Source: Tetracladium setigerum
Taxonomy: Eukaryota; Ascomycota; Leotiomycetes; Helotiales
NCBI GenBank assembly: GCA_031472005.1
Contig: PZJY01000002.1
Span: 620,001-684,000, forward strand
DNA length: 64,000 bases
Direction: 5' to 3'
The notes under the pieces were generated by a model. That model was not told where the DNA came from and did no database searches. It was given only the letters and a program-made list of their open reading frames with translations. A program made the position numbers and the translations under genes. This document shows positions 22,873-34,242 of this stretch, one piece after another (position 1 is the first letter of the stretch; each line of letters begins with the position of its first letter).

Positions 22873-24110
22873 TGTGATGTTAATCGTAGCTCTATTGTGC
22901 ACACGGGGAAGTGTGTTTGGAGAAATTTGAAGAATGAAGGAAGGATTGACTTGCAAATATGTCTGGGTTCAACCTCGTGAGGCTGAGTTGATATAGTTGA
23001 GGCTGCATCCAGTGCTCCTACAAGAAGGCAGACGGCTAGGCGCATTAGCCGGTTGATCAGTGCGTACTTATAATGGTTGGTCCTAGGAGACCCATCCATG
23101 CTCCCACGGCAGGCATGCATCTGGGCCTAGTATATCATTTGGCTTCAATTACTCAAGAGGGTGTGGTGCCGTAGTCAGCGCGCATTACTAGAACGAGCAA
23201 TACAGGATATGAAAGGCGAGAGAAGTGTTGCCTCTGCGGTCAGCTCCCCAGAATCTAAGCGCACTAGACGCAGTGGCTAGGTGTCACAGACTAAGGTATT
23301 TTGGACTATAGTATAACATACAATGACGAAGAGGGGATGCTGCGGTCTGTGCTCACAATTATTTCAGGCGAAAGGAGACGAAGCCGATTTAAGAAGTGAC
23401 CGTACATTTGAAATCGAATCATGAGTAGTTCATTCATACATACATATAAACATCATACGACATTCGAGCTTCGTATTTTCATCCTCATCGATGACTCCTC
23501 CATCTCGACTCCATCCCGCCTCCATCCATCTAAGCCCCGACCAGTATGGAAAAGCCTCACAACAATCCAATCCACCGTCCTAGTTCCCAGTCCTGAATTT
23601 CGTTTTTAAAAACAGTAACATTGAAAGCCAATTCGAAGAAAAACCATTGTCAGACATTGTGGAAAGAATGAATGTATACATTTGGTGGGTCATGATGTTT
23701 TGTTGATGTAGCGAATCTATGTGGTGGTTGGCTCTGCATCTGTGCCACTGCCTTCTCAATGTCTGGTGCGAGGAACAAACTGTTTATCGTTTAATGTGTT
23801 TCGAAAAATGGAGGGGTTCGGTTTGGTTTGATTTTCCCGTGAGAGCCATTGCTACAATGACGTGAAGGGAGGGAGGAACGAAGTAAAAGCATCATGTTTG
23901 TGATGTTGGTGTTTTCCATGTATTACCGACCATAAATTCAGGTCAGTGAGAAGCAAGATCATTCTGACATCGACAGGAAAAGGTAGTGCCATGGACAGCA
24001 AAAGGAAAAAAAGCGTGAGGGAGTATGTTACATATATCTACAACAGTCTAATAAAACACATTGACCCGTTTAACACATTACTGCGTTCAAAAATTCCCAT
24101 ACATATACAT
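22873..24110. other. intergenic, NLR to PPR gene
   Basis: About 1.2 kb containing the NLR promoter and the 3' flank of the PPR gene. No coding signal found. Confidence 0.55.
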
Positions 24111-26807
24111 TTACACATCCTCCTCGCTATCCGCCACCGCTCCATCTACTCCCGCCGACTGCACTCCTTGAAGTTTGCTCTGTGTTCTCCGCCTCTTCAA
24201 CGCATCAATCAACCCTTTGCGATTCCCAATCCTTGCCATAGCAGCCAAAGCTTTATCACTGACTGTCATGCCTGCCATCTCCATTCTACAAATCGTATCG
24301 GCCATCTTCTCCACATCCTGACTTTTACTATATCCCCACGCAAGTGTCGTCCATGTCACTTCATCTGGCTCAGTTCCCCTATTCTTCATTGCGGTGACCA
24401 ATTTCTCTGCTGCGCGCAGTTGGTTGTTCTTGGTAAAGATCTGAAGGAGGACGGACCAGGTGCATCGAGTTGGTTCGGCTGTGATGTGATGTTCGGGAGT
24501 TTGGGGATCGGATTTGCCCTGCTCCCGGAGCGTGATCATGGTTTTGATTATTTTGGGGCATTCACCTAGGTGAATGGGAAAGCGGCCAAGGGCGTGTAAG
24601 AAGATGTTCCAGATATAGGGATTGTTTGCGGCTGCCAAAGCCAACGGGGATTTGTAGGTTATCAAATGAATGAAGCGGTCGTACAATCCTTTGGTCGTAG
24701 CGGCGTCGCTACTGTGGAGGAGGCCAGTGAGCATGACACAGACGGTGGGCACAGCTGGATCGACTAGATACGTTGACGGCGGGCTAGCGACTCGTGGGTG
24801 CCACCGCTCAAAATTGGGGATGAAGTCCTTGAGAGGAGATATGTGAAAGTGTTCGGAATACTTTTCAAGCATCCTGTCGAAGCCGGCTTTGCGACCACGG
24901 CGTTGTTCAAATTCGGTAGATTCGGTCGTCTCCCCCGATACTTGCTCGTCGTTCTTCTGGAGAAGAAAGATGAGATGAATCAGGTCCGTTGCGACATATG
25001 ATGACCGAATGTTCCTTTCCGCGAGATGACCCATGACGGATCGGATAGCGATTGAGTCCATACGCCATTTTGCGTCGTTCAGAAGAATAGAGTACGTGTA
25101 CTTATCCGGCTCGGTCTGCCTTTCAATCATCATATCATGAATACCCCATGCCGTTTCCGGGTCCCCTGATAGTATTGCGTTTTGTATGAGAACATTGTAA
25201 ATGATAACATTGACCTTCATTCCATGGTCTGTCATGAACTGTAACTTCTCCGCAACGGACGATTTTGCTTCCGCGGTTTCTTGAGATTTGTGAAGAATGG
25301 AAGTGCATAGACTCATTACTTGAGGCTGATCGAACATGTATCCTATATCATGTAACGACTTCAATATTTTGAAGCCATGATCCACCAGGTCTGAGTCTGA
25401 TTTGGCGAATCGAGAGGCAAAATGTATCATCGTGTTTGGTTTCAGAAAGTGATTTAGTCGCAACAACTCGCCGTGGAACTCAAGTAGCTTTTCATCGTTC
25501 AGGGTCGAGATCAACAACCATATAGACTTCTGTTGCATTTTGACAGTTCTATCAACCTTTAACCATTTGATCGATAACTCATGTAGGCCATGAGAGATTG
25601 TGTCTCTATCGAAATTTATGGCATCATCAAGTTGCGTTGTATCCCGGGACTTGGAGAGATATAATGATATGAGATAGTCCAGGCTGTCCGATACGGCACG
25701 GGTTGGTGGGAGCAAGCTGGCGTACGGGATCTCCAGAAGTTTAAGAGCTAGACTTGGGCGACATTGAAAAGACTTGAGCATAATTCCAGGCCATAGAAGG
25801 ACTTGTAAAGTCTGGGGCAATCCATTCCAGAACTTCTCTAATGCCACATGATCGAGTGGTATCATGAATTTCCAAATTTTTTCGAGCAACTGTGGCTGAA
25901 TATGATTTGAGTGGTTCTTGACCGAACGACCATGGAGCTCCCTTGACGATTCATATTCAGTTGATGATTGGCCGCCGTATTTGTGACGCCAGTGATTGAA
26001 GAATTCCTCCCTTCGTTGTTGTTGTGACACATTTCGCTCTTTCCTAATAGTTGGACTTGAATCTGGTACCGCTTCCCCATATATCGAGTCTGTAGCAGTG
26101 TCCAAAGGATTTAACGATGCCGATTCGTGGTTTCCGATTGGCTCCCATGTGGTCGCTGCTTCTTGAAGGCTATCGAGTGCTCTATTTCCATTGTAGATCC
26201 GGACATTCGTTCGCTCGCATCCTTCTAAATCCACTTCCTTTCTCGAGGTGATATGCAAAGCTCCAGCAGGGCTCCAAGAACCGTCTCCAGATCCATTGTC
26301 GAATTGAGTGCTGTAAGATTCGTGCTGGCCGTATAGGGAGCCCTCGTTTCCTGCTCCATGCCGAGAAGCCATGCTGTCCACCATCTGCCCATTCAAGTCC
26401 AGAGAAACAGGCCCATCTGGCCCCCAGACCGCGGAAGCATCTCTATCGCCCTCCAAAGATTCGATCGATTTTCCAGATGCATGCTCAGACAATTCAGATT
26501 CCCAGCTGCTTTGTGCGCGGCCTCCATTCCCAATAGTTCCTGATCGTTCCGCGTCCTCAACATACACGCGTAAAGTCTCCTCCCCTCCACCCTTACTGAA
26601 TCCAGGTCGGCTGTCATAATCTGGGATAACGGACTTCGATTTCTGTTGCGCGGCTTCGGCAGCTTTTGGTTCGGCGGCTGTATGGATTCTTCGACGTCTT
26701 CCTCTGGAAGAGGGCCATGGCTGAAATACCCTCGGAGCAAGAAATGGTAGGATAGGCAGATTGGCAGTCGACCATCGTTTTGTTAGCACTTCCGAACGTA
26801 GAGGCAT
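24111..26807 (-). CDS. Mitochondrial pentatricopeptide-repeat protein
   Basis: Single-exon frame of 898 residues from the ATG at 26807. The upstream part of the open frame was excluded because it would run into the divergent CWF18 5' region. The N-terminus is basic and Arg/Ser/Pro-rich with an R-R-R-R-I-H motif, which suits a mitochondrial presequence. The middle is low-complexity, then the C-terminal half is alpha-helical with PPR-like units, for example V-I-I-Y-N-V-L-I-Q-N-A, K-Y-T-Y-S-I-L-L-N-D, C-T-W-S-V-L-L-Q-I-F and E-V-T-W-T-T-L-A-W-G. Fungal proteins of this kind stabilise or translate single mitochondrial mRNAs. The RNA target here cannot be told; Neurospora CYA-5-type proteins are one possible relative. 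Confidence 0.82.
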   Translation of the reverse strand: MPLRSEVLTKRWSTANLPILPFLAPRVFQPWPSSRGRRRRIHTAAEPKAAEAAQQKSKSVIPDYDSRPGFSKGGGEETLRVYVEDAERSGTIGNGGRAQSSWESELSEHASGKSIESLEGDRDASAVWGPDGPVSLDLNGQMVDSMASRHGAGNEGSLYGQHESYSTQFDNGSGDGSWSPAGALHITSRKEVDLEGCERTNVRIYNGNRALDSLQEAATTWEPIGNHESASLNPLDTATDSIYGEAVPDSSPTIRKERNVSQQQRREEFFNHWRHKYGGQSSTEYESSRELHGRSVKNHSNHIQPQLLEKIWKFMIPLDHVALEKFWNGLPQTLQVLLWPGIMLKSFQCRPSLALKLLEIPYASLLPPTRAVSDSLDYLISLYLSKSRDTTQLDDAINFDRDTISHGLHELSIKWLKVDRTVKMQQKSIWLLISTLNDEKLLEFHGELLRLNHFLKPNTMIHFASRFAKSDSDLVDHGFKILKSLHDIGYMFDQPQVMSLCTSILHKSQETAEAKSSVAEKLQFMTDHGMKVNVIIYNVLIQNAILSGDPETAWGIHDMMIERQTEPDKYTYSILLNDAKWRMDSIAIRSVMGHLAERNIRSSYVATDLIHLIFLLQKNDEQVSGETTESTEFEQRRGRKAGFDRMLEKYSEHFHISPLKDFIPNFERWHPRVASPPSTYLVDPAVPTVCVMLTGLLHSSDAATTKGLYDRFIHLITYKSPLALAAANNPYIWNIFLHALGRFPIHLGECPKIIKTMITLREQGKSDPQTPEHHITAEPTRCTWSVLLQIFTKNNQLRAAEKLVTAMKNRGTEPDEVTWTTLAWGYSKSQDVEKMADTICRMEMAGMTVSDKALAAMARIGNRKGLIDALKRRRTQSKLQGVQSAGVDGAVADSEEDV

Positions 26808-27081
26808 CAGCTGAAGGCAATGTTGCTCTACTAGTCCATGGCATTGATGTGTTTTGATGTAGGGGGTGAGTGAAGGAAGTGAGAGAGGTGAGTGTCTAAA
26901 AAGGGTGCAAGGTTCCTTCCTGCATCTCGAATGGAACAAAATTTCAGCACGTCCCGACTCAGAGAAGGCTGAGAGAATTCGCGACGCGAGCCAAGAACAC
27001 TCCAAAATCTACAGTACAACTTGTACAAAACAAATTGCAACTTCTCCAGATCAAACAATTGAATCACTCCCACCCTACAAC
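26808..27081. promoter_or_regulatory. divergent promoter, PPR gene and CWF18
   Basis: Only 274 bp separate the two start codons, so the genes must share promoter elements. No individual site can be supported by eye. Confidence 0.5.
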
Positions 27082-27705
27082 ATGTCGTCCACGCACGCGA
27101 CTCTCGGCGCAGCTTCAGACGAGCGAAAAGCCCGACTGGCAAAGCTCAAATCTCTCAAGCGCAAACAGCCCGCCGACGAAATCGTTGCTCCCGAATCAAC
27201 ACGCTCTCCCTCGCCTCCTGCCGAACCTGACGTTGCAAAACTACACCTCTCAGGCCGGAACTACGATCCAGAAGCCAAGGGCCCTAAGTTGGGTTTTGAG
27301 GCCCCTCCAACGTTGGCTGTTGAGAAGACTTTGGAGCAGCAAGCAAAGGAGGTTGAGGAGGAAATTAGGAAGAAGGCGGAGGAAGAAGAGCAGGATGATA
27401 AGGGTGTAGATTTGTTCAAGCTACAGCCTAAGAAACCAAATTGGGATTTAAAACGGGATTTGGAGAAGAAGTTGGAGGTTTTGAATGTCAGGACGGAGAA
27501 TGCTATTGCGAGAATGGTACGAGAGCGCATAGAGGGGGCACAGAAAGCTGCAAAGGCAAAGGCTGGGAAGGGAGCTATCACTGCGAGCGAGGGGGGAGAA
27601 GAGACTGGAATGGAAGGTGTGGCACTTGTGGAGGGCGTCAAGCTGAGAGAAAGAGAAGAGGAGGAAGAGGAGCGGAGGGAGAAAGAGGACGAGGAGATGA
27701 TGTGA
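27082..27705 (+). CDS. CWF18: Pre-mRNA splicing factor CWF18
   Basis: Homologue of S. pombe Cwf18 and human CCDC12, a small spliceosome protein of the Prp19-associated/Bact complexes. Single exon of 207 residues. Features: an N-terminal R-K-A-R-L-A-K-L-K-S-L-K helix, the family core R-N-Y-D-P-E-A-K-G-P and V-E-K-x-L-E-Q-Q, then L-F-K-L-Q-P-K-K-P-N-W-D-L-K-R-D-L. A helix with R-T-x-x-A-I-A-R-M-V-R-E-R-I follows, and the C-terminus is a run of Glu/Arg. The highly charged tail is longer than in some relatives. It converges on the zinc-knuckle gene with a 136-bp gap. Confidence 0.9.
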   Translation: MSSTHATLGAASDERKARLAKLKSLKRKQPADEIVAPESTRSPSPPAEPDVAKLHLSGRNYDPEAKGPKLGFEAPPTLAVEKTLEQQAKEVEEEIRKKAEEEEQDDKGVDLFKLQPKKPNWDLKRDLEKKLEVLNVRTENAIARMVRERIEGAQKAAKAKAGKGAITASEGGEETGMEGVALVEGVKLREREEEEEERREKEDEEMM

Positions 27706-27841
27706 TTACTCTGTCGAAGCATGATCTATTCTGGCGTTATGCATTGTAAGGTGGATGGAATTACGGAGTTATTGGCGTCTCTATCATACAAATGGGGGGG
27801 GTATCTAATGTGCAGCCTGTCTCCAAATTATAAAATGCCGT

Positions 27842-28815
27842 TCAAAGGCCTGAATTCCTGGCTTGTGTCAGAGCCAGCCGCTTGCTGAATGGACTCAGGC
27901 TTCTTTCCTTCGTCCGTGCTTCCGGCTCCGTGTGATTAAAACTAGGACGTCGATTCTCTGTTCTAGCAGGTCGATCATCGGAGAATCGTCTCCTTCCACC
28001 ACCTCCCCGCTGTGGACTCCTGCTTTCTGTTCTTCTGCCCCTTTCTATCGGACTATGCTCCTGGTATCTTCTCCGCGTATTTCGACTTCCAGATCGCTCC
28101 TTCGTATCTCTTTCCTCCGAAGAGTAAGAATCGTAAGAAGATACCGAGTCTCTCCTACGCTTCATGTCGGAATTTCCATGTATGATATCGGGTTTGGTAT
28201 CTCGCATTGGAGAATCTTGGTGCGCCTCCGCCTCTGGCCAAACCTTTGCCCGCTTGTTGGAGGGACTTGAGCTGCGGGCAGCATGTCTGGATACTGGCTG
28301 TTTGGTACGCTGTGGTGATTCTGATCTACCCGTCGAAATGGTTGATACTGTGGATACAGACTCGGAGCGCATTCTTTTGGTAGCTGAAGGAAAAGATTCG
28401 TCTTCATCCCCCATGTCATTCTGTTTGTTTTTGTTTCTCAACTCCTCAGCCTTTGCCAACTGCTCGTCTGCGATGCCCTTCCTACAATTACGAAGTGTCA
28501 GAAAAGTGCGAAGAACTTGGCGCAGGAATGCAGAACTGGACATACTTTCGAAGCAAATCTTGAGAAACGTCACTCGTAAGCTTTGGAATGAGTTTGGGAT
28601 TTTGGAGCTGTTGCGTCCGCGAGGGTCTTGAGACGTAAGGGCGTTCTTGTGCAGCTGATTTGCACTCATATGAGTAATGGCTTGCATAGCAAGTTAGCTT
28701 GCGCCTGGCTGGGGAAAGAATTTGACATATCTCGTTTCAAGCACTTTTGACAAAGGGTTGTCGCAGTAGCCTTCGAAGAACCGCCTCCAACAGTCGACCT
28801 GCCGTAACGGTTCAT
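27842..28815 (-). CDS. CCHC zinc-knuckle protein (ZCCHC10-like)
   Basis: Probable nuclear RNA-associated protein. Exons: 28815-28727, 28680-28546 and 28481-27842, giving 287 residues in frame. The start M-N-R-Y-G-R-S leads into a zinc knuckle, C-Q-K-C-L-K-R-D then H-Y-S-Y-E-C across intron 1. Next is the family block R-P-Y-V-S-R-P-S-R-T-Q-Q-L and a helix ending K-K-G-I-A-D-E-Q-L. The C-terminal 200 residues are an Arg/Ser-rich domain. Intron 1 is only 46 nt. With the GTCAAA donor used here the knuckle is C-x2-C-x5-H-x4-C instead of the usual C-x2-C-x4-H-x4-C. A consensus donor would exist if one G were present before TATGTC. Confidence 0.82.
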
Positions 28816-29630
28816 TGCGTCAGGTTGCAGAATAACGGTAGATTTGAAGTCTGGCAACACCCGCAGGGAGTGATGGTTGAGTAGCAAATTAAATTCGAGG
28901 TGTTCGTTGCTGGTAAAGGTTGCTAGTAAGAAGAAACTAGTAAGAGGGAAAGGGGTAGAATAAACACTCTGTACCAAGTAAATTGAAAGGAACTGTTCAA
29001 CAAGCTAAGTGATATACTAGGTATCTAGATGAAGTCGCAAAGTCTTGTTGTTCTCCAGACCCTCACCTTTCGTAATCTTAGCGCCAAACCTTATTTTATT
29101 TTAGTGCCAAGGCCTTGAACTTCATGAGCGGCCTTCACCTTTGTCTACCCCCGACATCTCTCTCTCCCCCTGGATTCTTCTTTACATCGTTCTCAGATTT
29201 GAAAATATTGTGATTGAAAGTACACGCTTGTTGCACGATCGTCATTGTAGCCCGTCGTGGGAGGATCACGAATATCGGATTGTCAGTGAGGAGGAGCCGT
29301 TCCACCACCACCACCAACCGCAGGACTTCTTCTCCCTCTTGGATTTGTGGTACAATTGGAATCAAACGGACGACCAGAAAAGCAGCACAACGACAACCAC
29401 CCAAAGCATCTTCCCCCACACTTCGTCAATATTGACAATGACCAGATGTCTCGGCTTTTCAACAGGCGCTTTTGTTAACTTTCTCCCTTAATTCTTTCCC
29501 ACTTCAACGACCAGGGTTTCTGCAGGCTCGTCGCCTGGCTGCGATCTCACGCCTTTGTCCCCCTCTGGACATTCACACTCATTCACCTCCAGCAACTGCT
29601 TAACAGTGCTGGTCGACCTTTCTCGACATT
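28816..29630. promoter_or_regulatory. divergent promoter, zinc-knuckle and R3H genes
   Basis: 0.8 kb between two divergent start codons. It holds a C/T-rich plus-strand tract near 29140-29180 and 29320-29610, probably the leader of the R3H gene. No gene within. Confidence 0.5.
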
Positions 29631-32398
29631 ATGGCGACTGCATCAGCATCTGCTGAGCCTACTAGAATGTCTTTTGCAAAGGTTTGCGCCTTCCGCTGGC
29701 TTTCCATGGCCCATCCTTGGAGCATGGGAGAAGGGCTGCACTGTTTCCGCCGGAATATCTGCTAACCATTTATTTCTCTTTCTCAGGTAGCTGCATCTGC
29801 AGGAAGCGAGAATACACCTGCAAAACCGTTTAGTCGAGGCGCGGTTACCATGCCTCATCGAGAGTTCAGAAAAGATAATGCTCAGCTTCAAAGAATCGAA
29901 GCTACTGAGGGCGCTGCTCAGCTACCCCTCGAGCAATCATCTTCAACATACAATATATCAAATATTCTTCCTACCGCCCGCGAGACCAGTTCGACGATCG
30001 AGGACGGAGTTGCCCCCAAATTCACAGCTGGAGCGACCGAATTGAATCTGATTGAAGCCGTAAAGGCCCTAGAAGTCAGTTCCCCCATGCCGAGTCTCGT
30101 TGTGAACGGTTCGGGATCCACAGATACAAACCGCAAGCCTTATGCGGCAGATGGGTTTTCCGATGATATGTTCCAGAGAACGGATTCGGGTTCGGAATTA
30201 GGCACTAAGCCGCCCAGCCTGGATGGAAAGAGCATCACGTCAGGAACGACTTTTGCTCTAGATGAGAAGGAATCGCTTCGCCCTGATGACAGTGCGAGCG
30301 TCAAGGCCGCCGAGGATGATGATACATTCTCTGGACGAGGCTCTATTGTCGCAGGTTCTCGCATGGGATCAGAGGCAGCTGCTCGAGCCTATCGAGATTA
30401 CAATCCTTCCGAACGAAAACTCATGCAGCCTATGCTTGAGCGACAGATTCAGGGTGGTAGTACACCTCAGAGTGGCTCATCTGGGCAACAAACGACAGAC
30501 GATGGCAAGCCCAAGATCGACGGAGTTCCTGGTGCACCTGATCCATTCAACCTGTTCTATCGCCAAACCCCGATGAGAAGCTCTTGGAAGCATTGGATTC
30601 GCCAAAAGACCGAATGTTCTTGTTGAGACTTGAGCAAGATGTTATAGAGTTCGTGAAGGATTCGAAGTGAGTGCTCAAAAGAACATCGCAGTATCATTAA
30701 ACGCGTACGCTAATCATGAACAGAGAGCCATTCATTGATCTCCCGCCCTGCAACTCGTTCTGTAGAATGCTTACGCATAAATTGGCAGATTATTATCACA
30801 TGACGCATCAAGTTGATGCTGGTGCTGTACTTGGTGCTGTGCGCATCTTCCGGACTCCCTTCTGTAGGCTACCTGCGCCGTTGACTACCATTTCCAACCC
30901 TCCTACAACTGGCAACACCCCTCCTCCTACTATGCCGACCATGAAGATCATGCGTAGAGGCGGTGATACAGGACCAAGTCCTTCCAAGGCCACTTCCGAG
31001 ACTGGGAGTGATGGTAAAGACAAGTCCCTTTCCGCAAAAGAGAAGTGTGTAGAATTTTCTCTCGATTCAAAGCATGTTGCTAACCGGCGCTAGGTTGTCG
31101 CGAGAAGAGCGGGAGGCTGCTTATATTAAGGCTAGGGAGAGAATCTTCGGCAAGGATGAGCAAGGCGTGGCAACCCCAGGTACGTAATTGCTATTTTGTA
31201 ATCACGAAACCAATTAACAGGTCTTTAGACACTGAAGAGGGAAATGAGATGTCACGCTCAAGTTCTGTCTCCACAAAGGATCGAACCGGTGCAAATAAGA
31301 GGTCCAAACCTAAGCAAAGAAGAGACGACTCGGACACTTTTGACGTCAGATCTCAGTATACCCAGTCTTCCCACAGCCACAGGTTCAGGTTCCAACGTGG
31401 GCTACCACACCCCAGTATGCTCCAATGCCTCAACAATCGTTCAACATGGTTGGCCAAAATGGCTACCAAAATCAAATGGTGCCAACTCAATATGTTCAGT
31501 CTCAGCAGTATCCCCAGGCTACGATGCACACCGGCAGCATGCAAAATATGCAAAGCTATCCGAACCTAGCACCACAGGTATTTAATCTTTTCCCCGTTTT
31601 ATAGGTCATGGACTAAGACCCTTCACAAGTATGCTCAGCAAAATCAGCAAAGATTCCCTACAGGCAGCACACCCATCTCAGCTTATGGCTCTCCAGCTCA
31701 GTCACCTCAAATTCCTCAAAACCAATGGCAACCACAGCAACAGCAACAGCAGCAGCCTGTTTACCAAACTCAGTACCAACCTCAAGTTTCCATCCCAAGA
31801 GGTCCACCAAGCTCAGTTCCGTATGCCTTTGGGCAGCTACCAAGTTCTGTGAATCCTGCCGATCCTAAAAGCCAACATCCAATTCCAGGAAGCTTCAATA
31901 GGCATGCATTCAACCCCAAGACCCAGTCCTTCGTTCCTGGAAGTTCTGGGCTTCCAATCTCTCAACCTATCTCCCACCACGGCTCTCCTCACCATGGCTC
32001 ACCACACCATGGCTCTCCGCATCTCGCCTACAATGCATTTGCGCCACCGCAGCAGTACGGCAACGGAATGGGCTATAACATGGCAAGACAAGGTTCAAAC
32101 AACTCGGTTCCATCTTACCATGCCTCTCCTCATATGCCACATCGACCAATGATGGCTCAAAGTATCACTCAACCTCAAGGAATCCCTCACGGTCTACCAC
32201 AAGTCGGAATTCATAACATGGGTCACAACATGGGCAGCAAAACATGCACGGCATGTCATCCAACGGTCATGTTGGAAATCACTTGCCAAATTATGGTAAT
32301 CCTTCTACTCTTCCCCCAAACCACCAACTGGAGTTTAATGACTTGTATTTGCGTGGTTGATAAATTGGCGTATGGCAGGCAGCATTGGTGGAGTTTGA
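29631..32398 (+). CDS. R3H-SUZ domain RNA-binding protein, with three frame breaks
   Basis: Cytoplasmic RNA-binding protein type with an R3H single-strand-binding domain followed by a SUZ motif. Exons: 29631-29681, 29787-30666, 30724-31044, 31094-31179, 31229-31577, 31630-32295 and 32379-32398. Intron 1 has a GTTTGC donor. The N-terminal 280 residues are disordered. R3H runs from D-R-M-F-L-L-R-L-E-Q-D to F-R-T-P-F-C-R-L-P. SUZ follows: K-I-M-R-R-G ... L-S-R-E-E-R-E-A-A-Y-I-K-A-R-E-R-I-F-G. The C-terminal 400 residues are Gln/Pro/His/Met-rich, with repeated H-H-G-S-P. Single bases are missing at three runs: C4 30568-30571, C3 31361-31363 and G3 32232-32234. Each time the coding signal jumps by the same offset. 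The last intron is uncertain; reading through it ends the protein at 32360. Expected length about 791 residues. Confidence 0.83.
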
Positions 32399-32651
32399 CG
32401 GGACATGGGTAGCATCAAAATGGTAATTACAGGTTTATATCTTGAGCAATAGATAAGAATAAATCAGTTGTGAAATCAAATTTGTGGTTTCCTTCTACTC
32501 TTCTGATAGTGGACCCAGAATAGTGCTTGTGGAATGGTTTTTTTTCTCTCTATGTGAAAGGCTCTATTAGCCAGCCGTTAACTCCGTATTTTCCATCCTG
32601 TACAATGCAAGGAAATGCACCAGCTGAATGGGATTCATAATCATCACAAAT
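32399..32651. other. convergent 3' gap, R3H gene and eIF3f
   Basis: About 250 bp separates the two stop codons. Nothing else is visible. Confidence 0.5.
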
Positions 32652-33850
32652 TTATTCTGCAGGCTCTCTGGGCTCTCTTTGTTGACCACCACCACGACCG
32701 CCTCCTCGGCCTCCTCTGCCACCTCTCTTGCCACCTCTCTGTCCATCCCGTCCACCACCTTCTCCCTTCTCTCCGCCCTCCCCAGTAGCAGCCAAAGCAT
32801 CAGAACCACCCATAGTAAGCGGAGCCGTGGCCAATCGTTGAGAAAGATCAATTTGCGTCCTGATAGTATTGGCCAGATACGAAACAACCAAAACATCCTG
32901 GATGTGGTTGTTGAAATCCCTCTCGATATCTTGTGGATCGACCTTTGGTGCCAAAGAAAGTGAATTCATCAAATATTGTCCCAATGCGTTCGAGGGCTCC
33001 CGCTCCTCATCCAACACATTACTCACATACTCCGACACACGCTCTAACAAGTCGACTGTTTGGTCGATTGATCGTTCTAATCCCTCGATATCAGTGATGA
33101 CGGGTGCAACTCTGTTCTCGTTGTCCTTTGCGCCAGCGATCAGTTCGAGACCGCTCTTCTCGGCATCACCATAACGGATTTCGTGTGCAATGGGATGAAG
33201 AGGCAGCTTTCGGAGGCGCGCTCGGCGTTGACGCCGACAGGGGCACTGATGTATGCTTTTGTAGAGATATTCTTGCCGGCTTCGGTGGAGACGGTAAGGT
33301 GGACTGATGGGTAGGGGAAGGTGCCTGTTTCGGGCTGGCGAAGAAGTTCTGAATGAGTGCGCTGAAGTTATTGAGATCGAGACTAGTGGTGTACCATCCG
33401 AGGAGGACTTCACGAGGGTTGGCTTTTAGTTGGAGGGCGAGCATGTTCTTTTGGTATTCAACGTCGACCTCTACTTGATCCCTAGAATTTACATGTTAAA
33501 ATGCAATTTGGAGAGAGGATGGTATGAGGGATGGGCCATACTCATTCTCAACGTGGGGTACCGCAAAGCAGTTCCTGATCTCGACCTCTAATGAATCTTC
33601 CGATCGTACACCTAGCAGAGCGCCAATCACACGAGTAGGTTGATCTCTTCGGATGGCATGGTCGAGGATCGAGAATATGGCCTGCGAACATTAGGTCAGT
33701 CTCTTGCGCCGGGTGGTGGGGTAAGTGATTTCAGACGTACTTGGGTTGGATGATGACTTTGACGGGCGAAGTCGATTGTACACCGATGACAGCTGGCGCA
33801 AGTGGCCGCGACAGGTTGATGAACGACTTTGGAGTGAGACCGACCGCCAT
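32652..33850 (-). CDS. Translation initiation factor eIF3 subunit F, with three frame breaks
   Basis: MPN-domain subunit of eIF3, which has no active JAMM metal site in this subunit. Exons: 33850-33741, 33681-33542 and 33481-32652. Family blocks in order: V-I-I-Q-P-K; A-I-F-S-I-L-D-H-A-I-R-R; V-I-G-A-L-L-G-V-R; V-E-I-R-N-C-F-A-V-P-H; Y-Q-K-N-M-L-A-L; L-L-G-W-Y-T-T-S; Y-I-S-A-P-V-G-V; H-E-I-R-Y-G-D-A-E-K-S-G-L-E; A-L-G-Q-Y-L-M-N-S-L-S-L-A-P-K-V-D-P. The end is an RGG-rich tail. Single-base losses are needed at G3 33332-33334, at G3 33192-33194, and at the exon 1/exon 2 junction near 33681 (CAG|G-CC). With three bases added the total is 361 codons. It lies divergent from UTP25. Confidence 0.92.
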
Positions 33851-34242
33851 ACTGGGCAACTTGATGGTGATGTCGGGGGTTGTTGTTCGAGCGATGTTGA
33901 TTTTGCTTCCCTTGAATTTGTGGGCGAAAGGCGAGCCAAGATTTGATCACGTGTTTGAAACTTTAGCACTACAAAATTGGAAGAGGAATGAACTCAACGG
34001 CGGTGATTTAGAGAGATCAGCAAGACCATCAAATGTGAGAAATGTTGTAAGGGCGCAGTCTTCCTCGAAGTCTCCAGATGAAAAGATCGCCAAGTCACAG
34101 ACTCGTTGTATGAATTCTTCTTGAGTCCATTCCAGACCCTGCCGCGCTAAGATAAGATAAGGCATTTCTATACTTTTTTCAAAAAGTTCCCGAAATCGAA
34201 TAAACGACTGATACTCAGCACTCCGACAAGCAATTTCACAAT
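33851..34242. promoter_or_regulatory. divergent promoter, eIF3f and UTP25
   Basis: 392 bp between the two start codons. Both genes serve protein synthesis (initiation factor and rRNA processing), which fits co-regulation through a shared promoter. No specific site is claimed. Confidence 0.5.

Noticed and set aside
26808..27142. Upstream extension of the PPR frame and the overlapping minus-strand frame
   Set aside because: They overlap the CWF18 promoter and coding start on the other strand; the ATG at 26807 gives a proper mitochondrial presequence.
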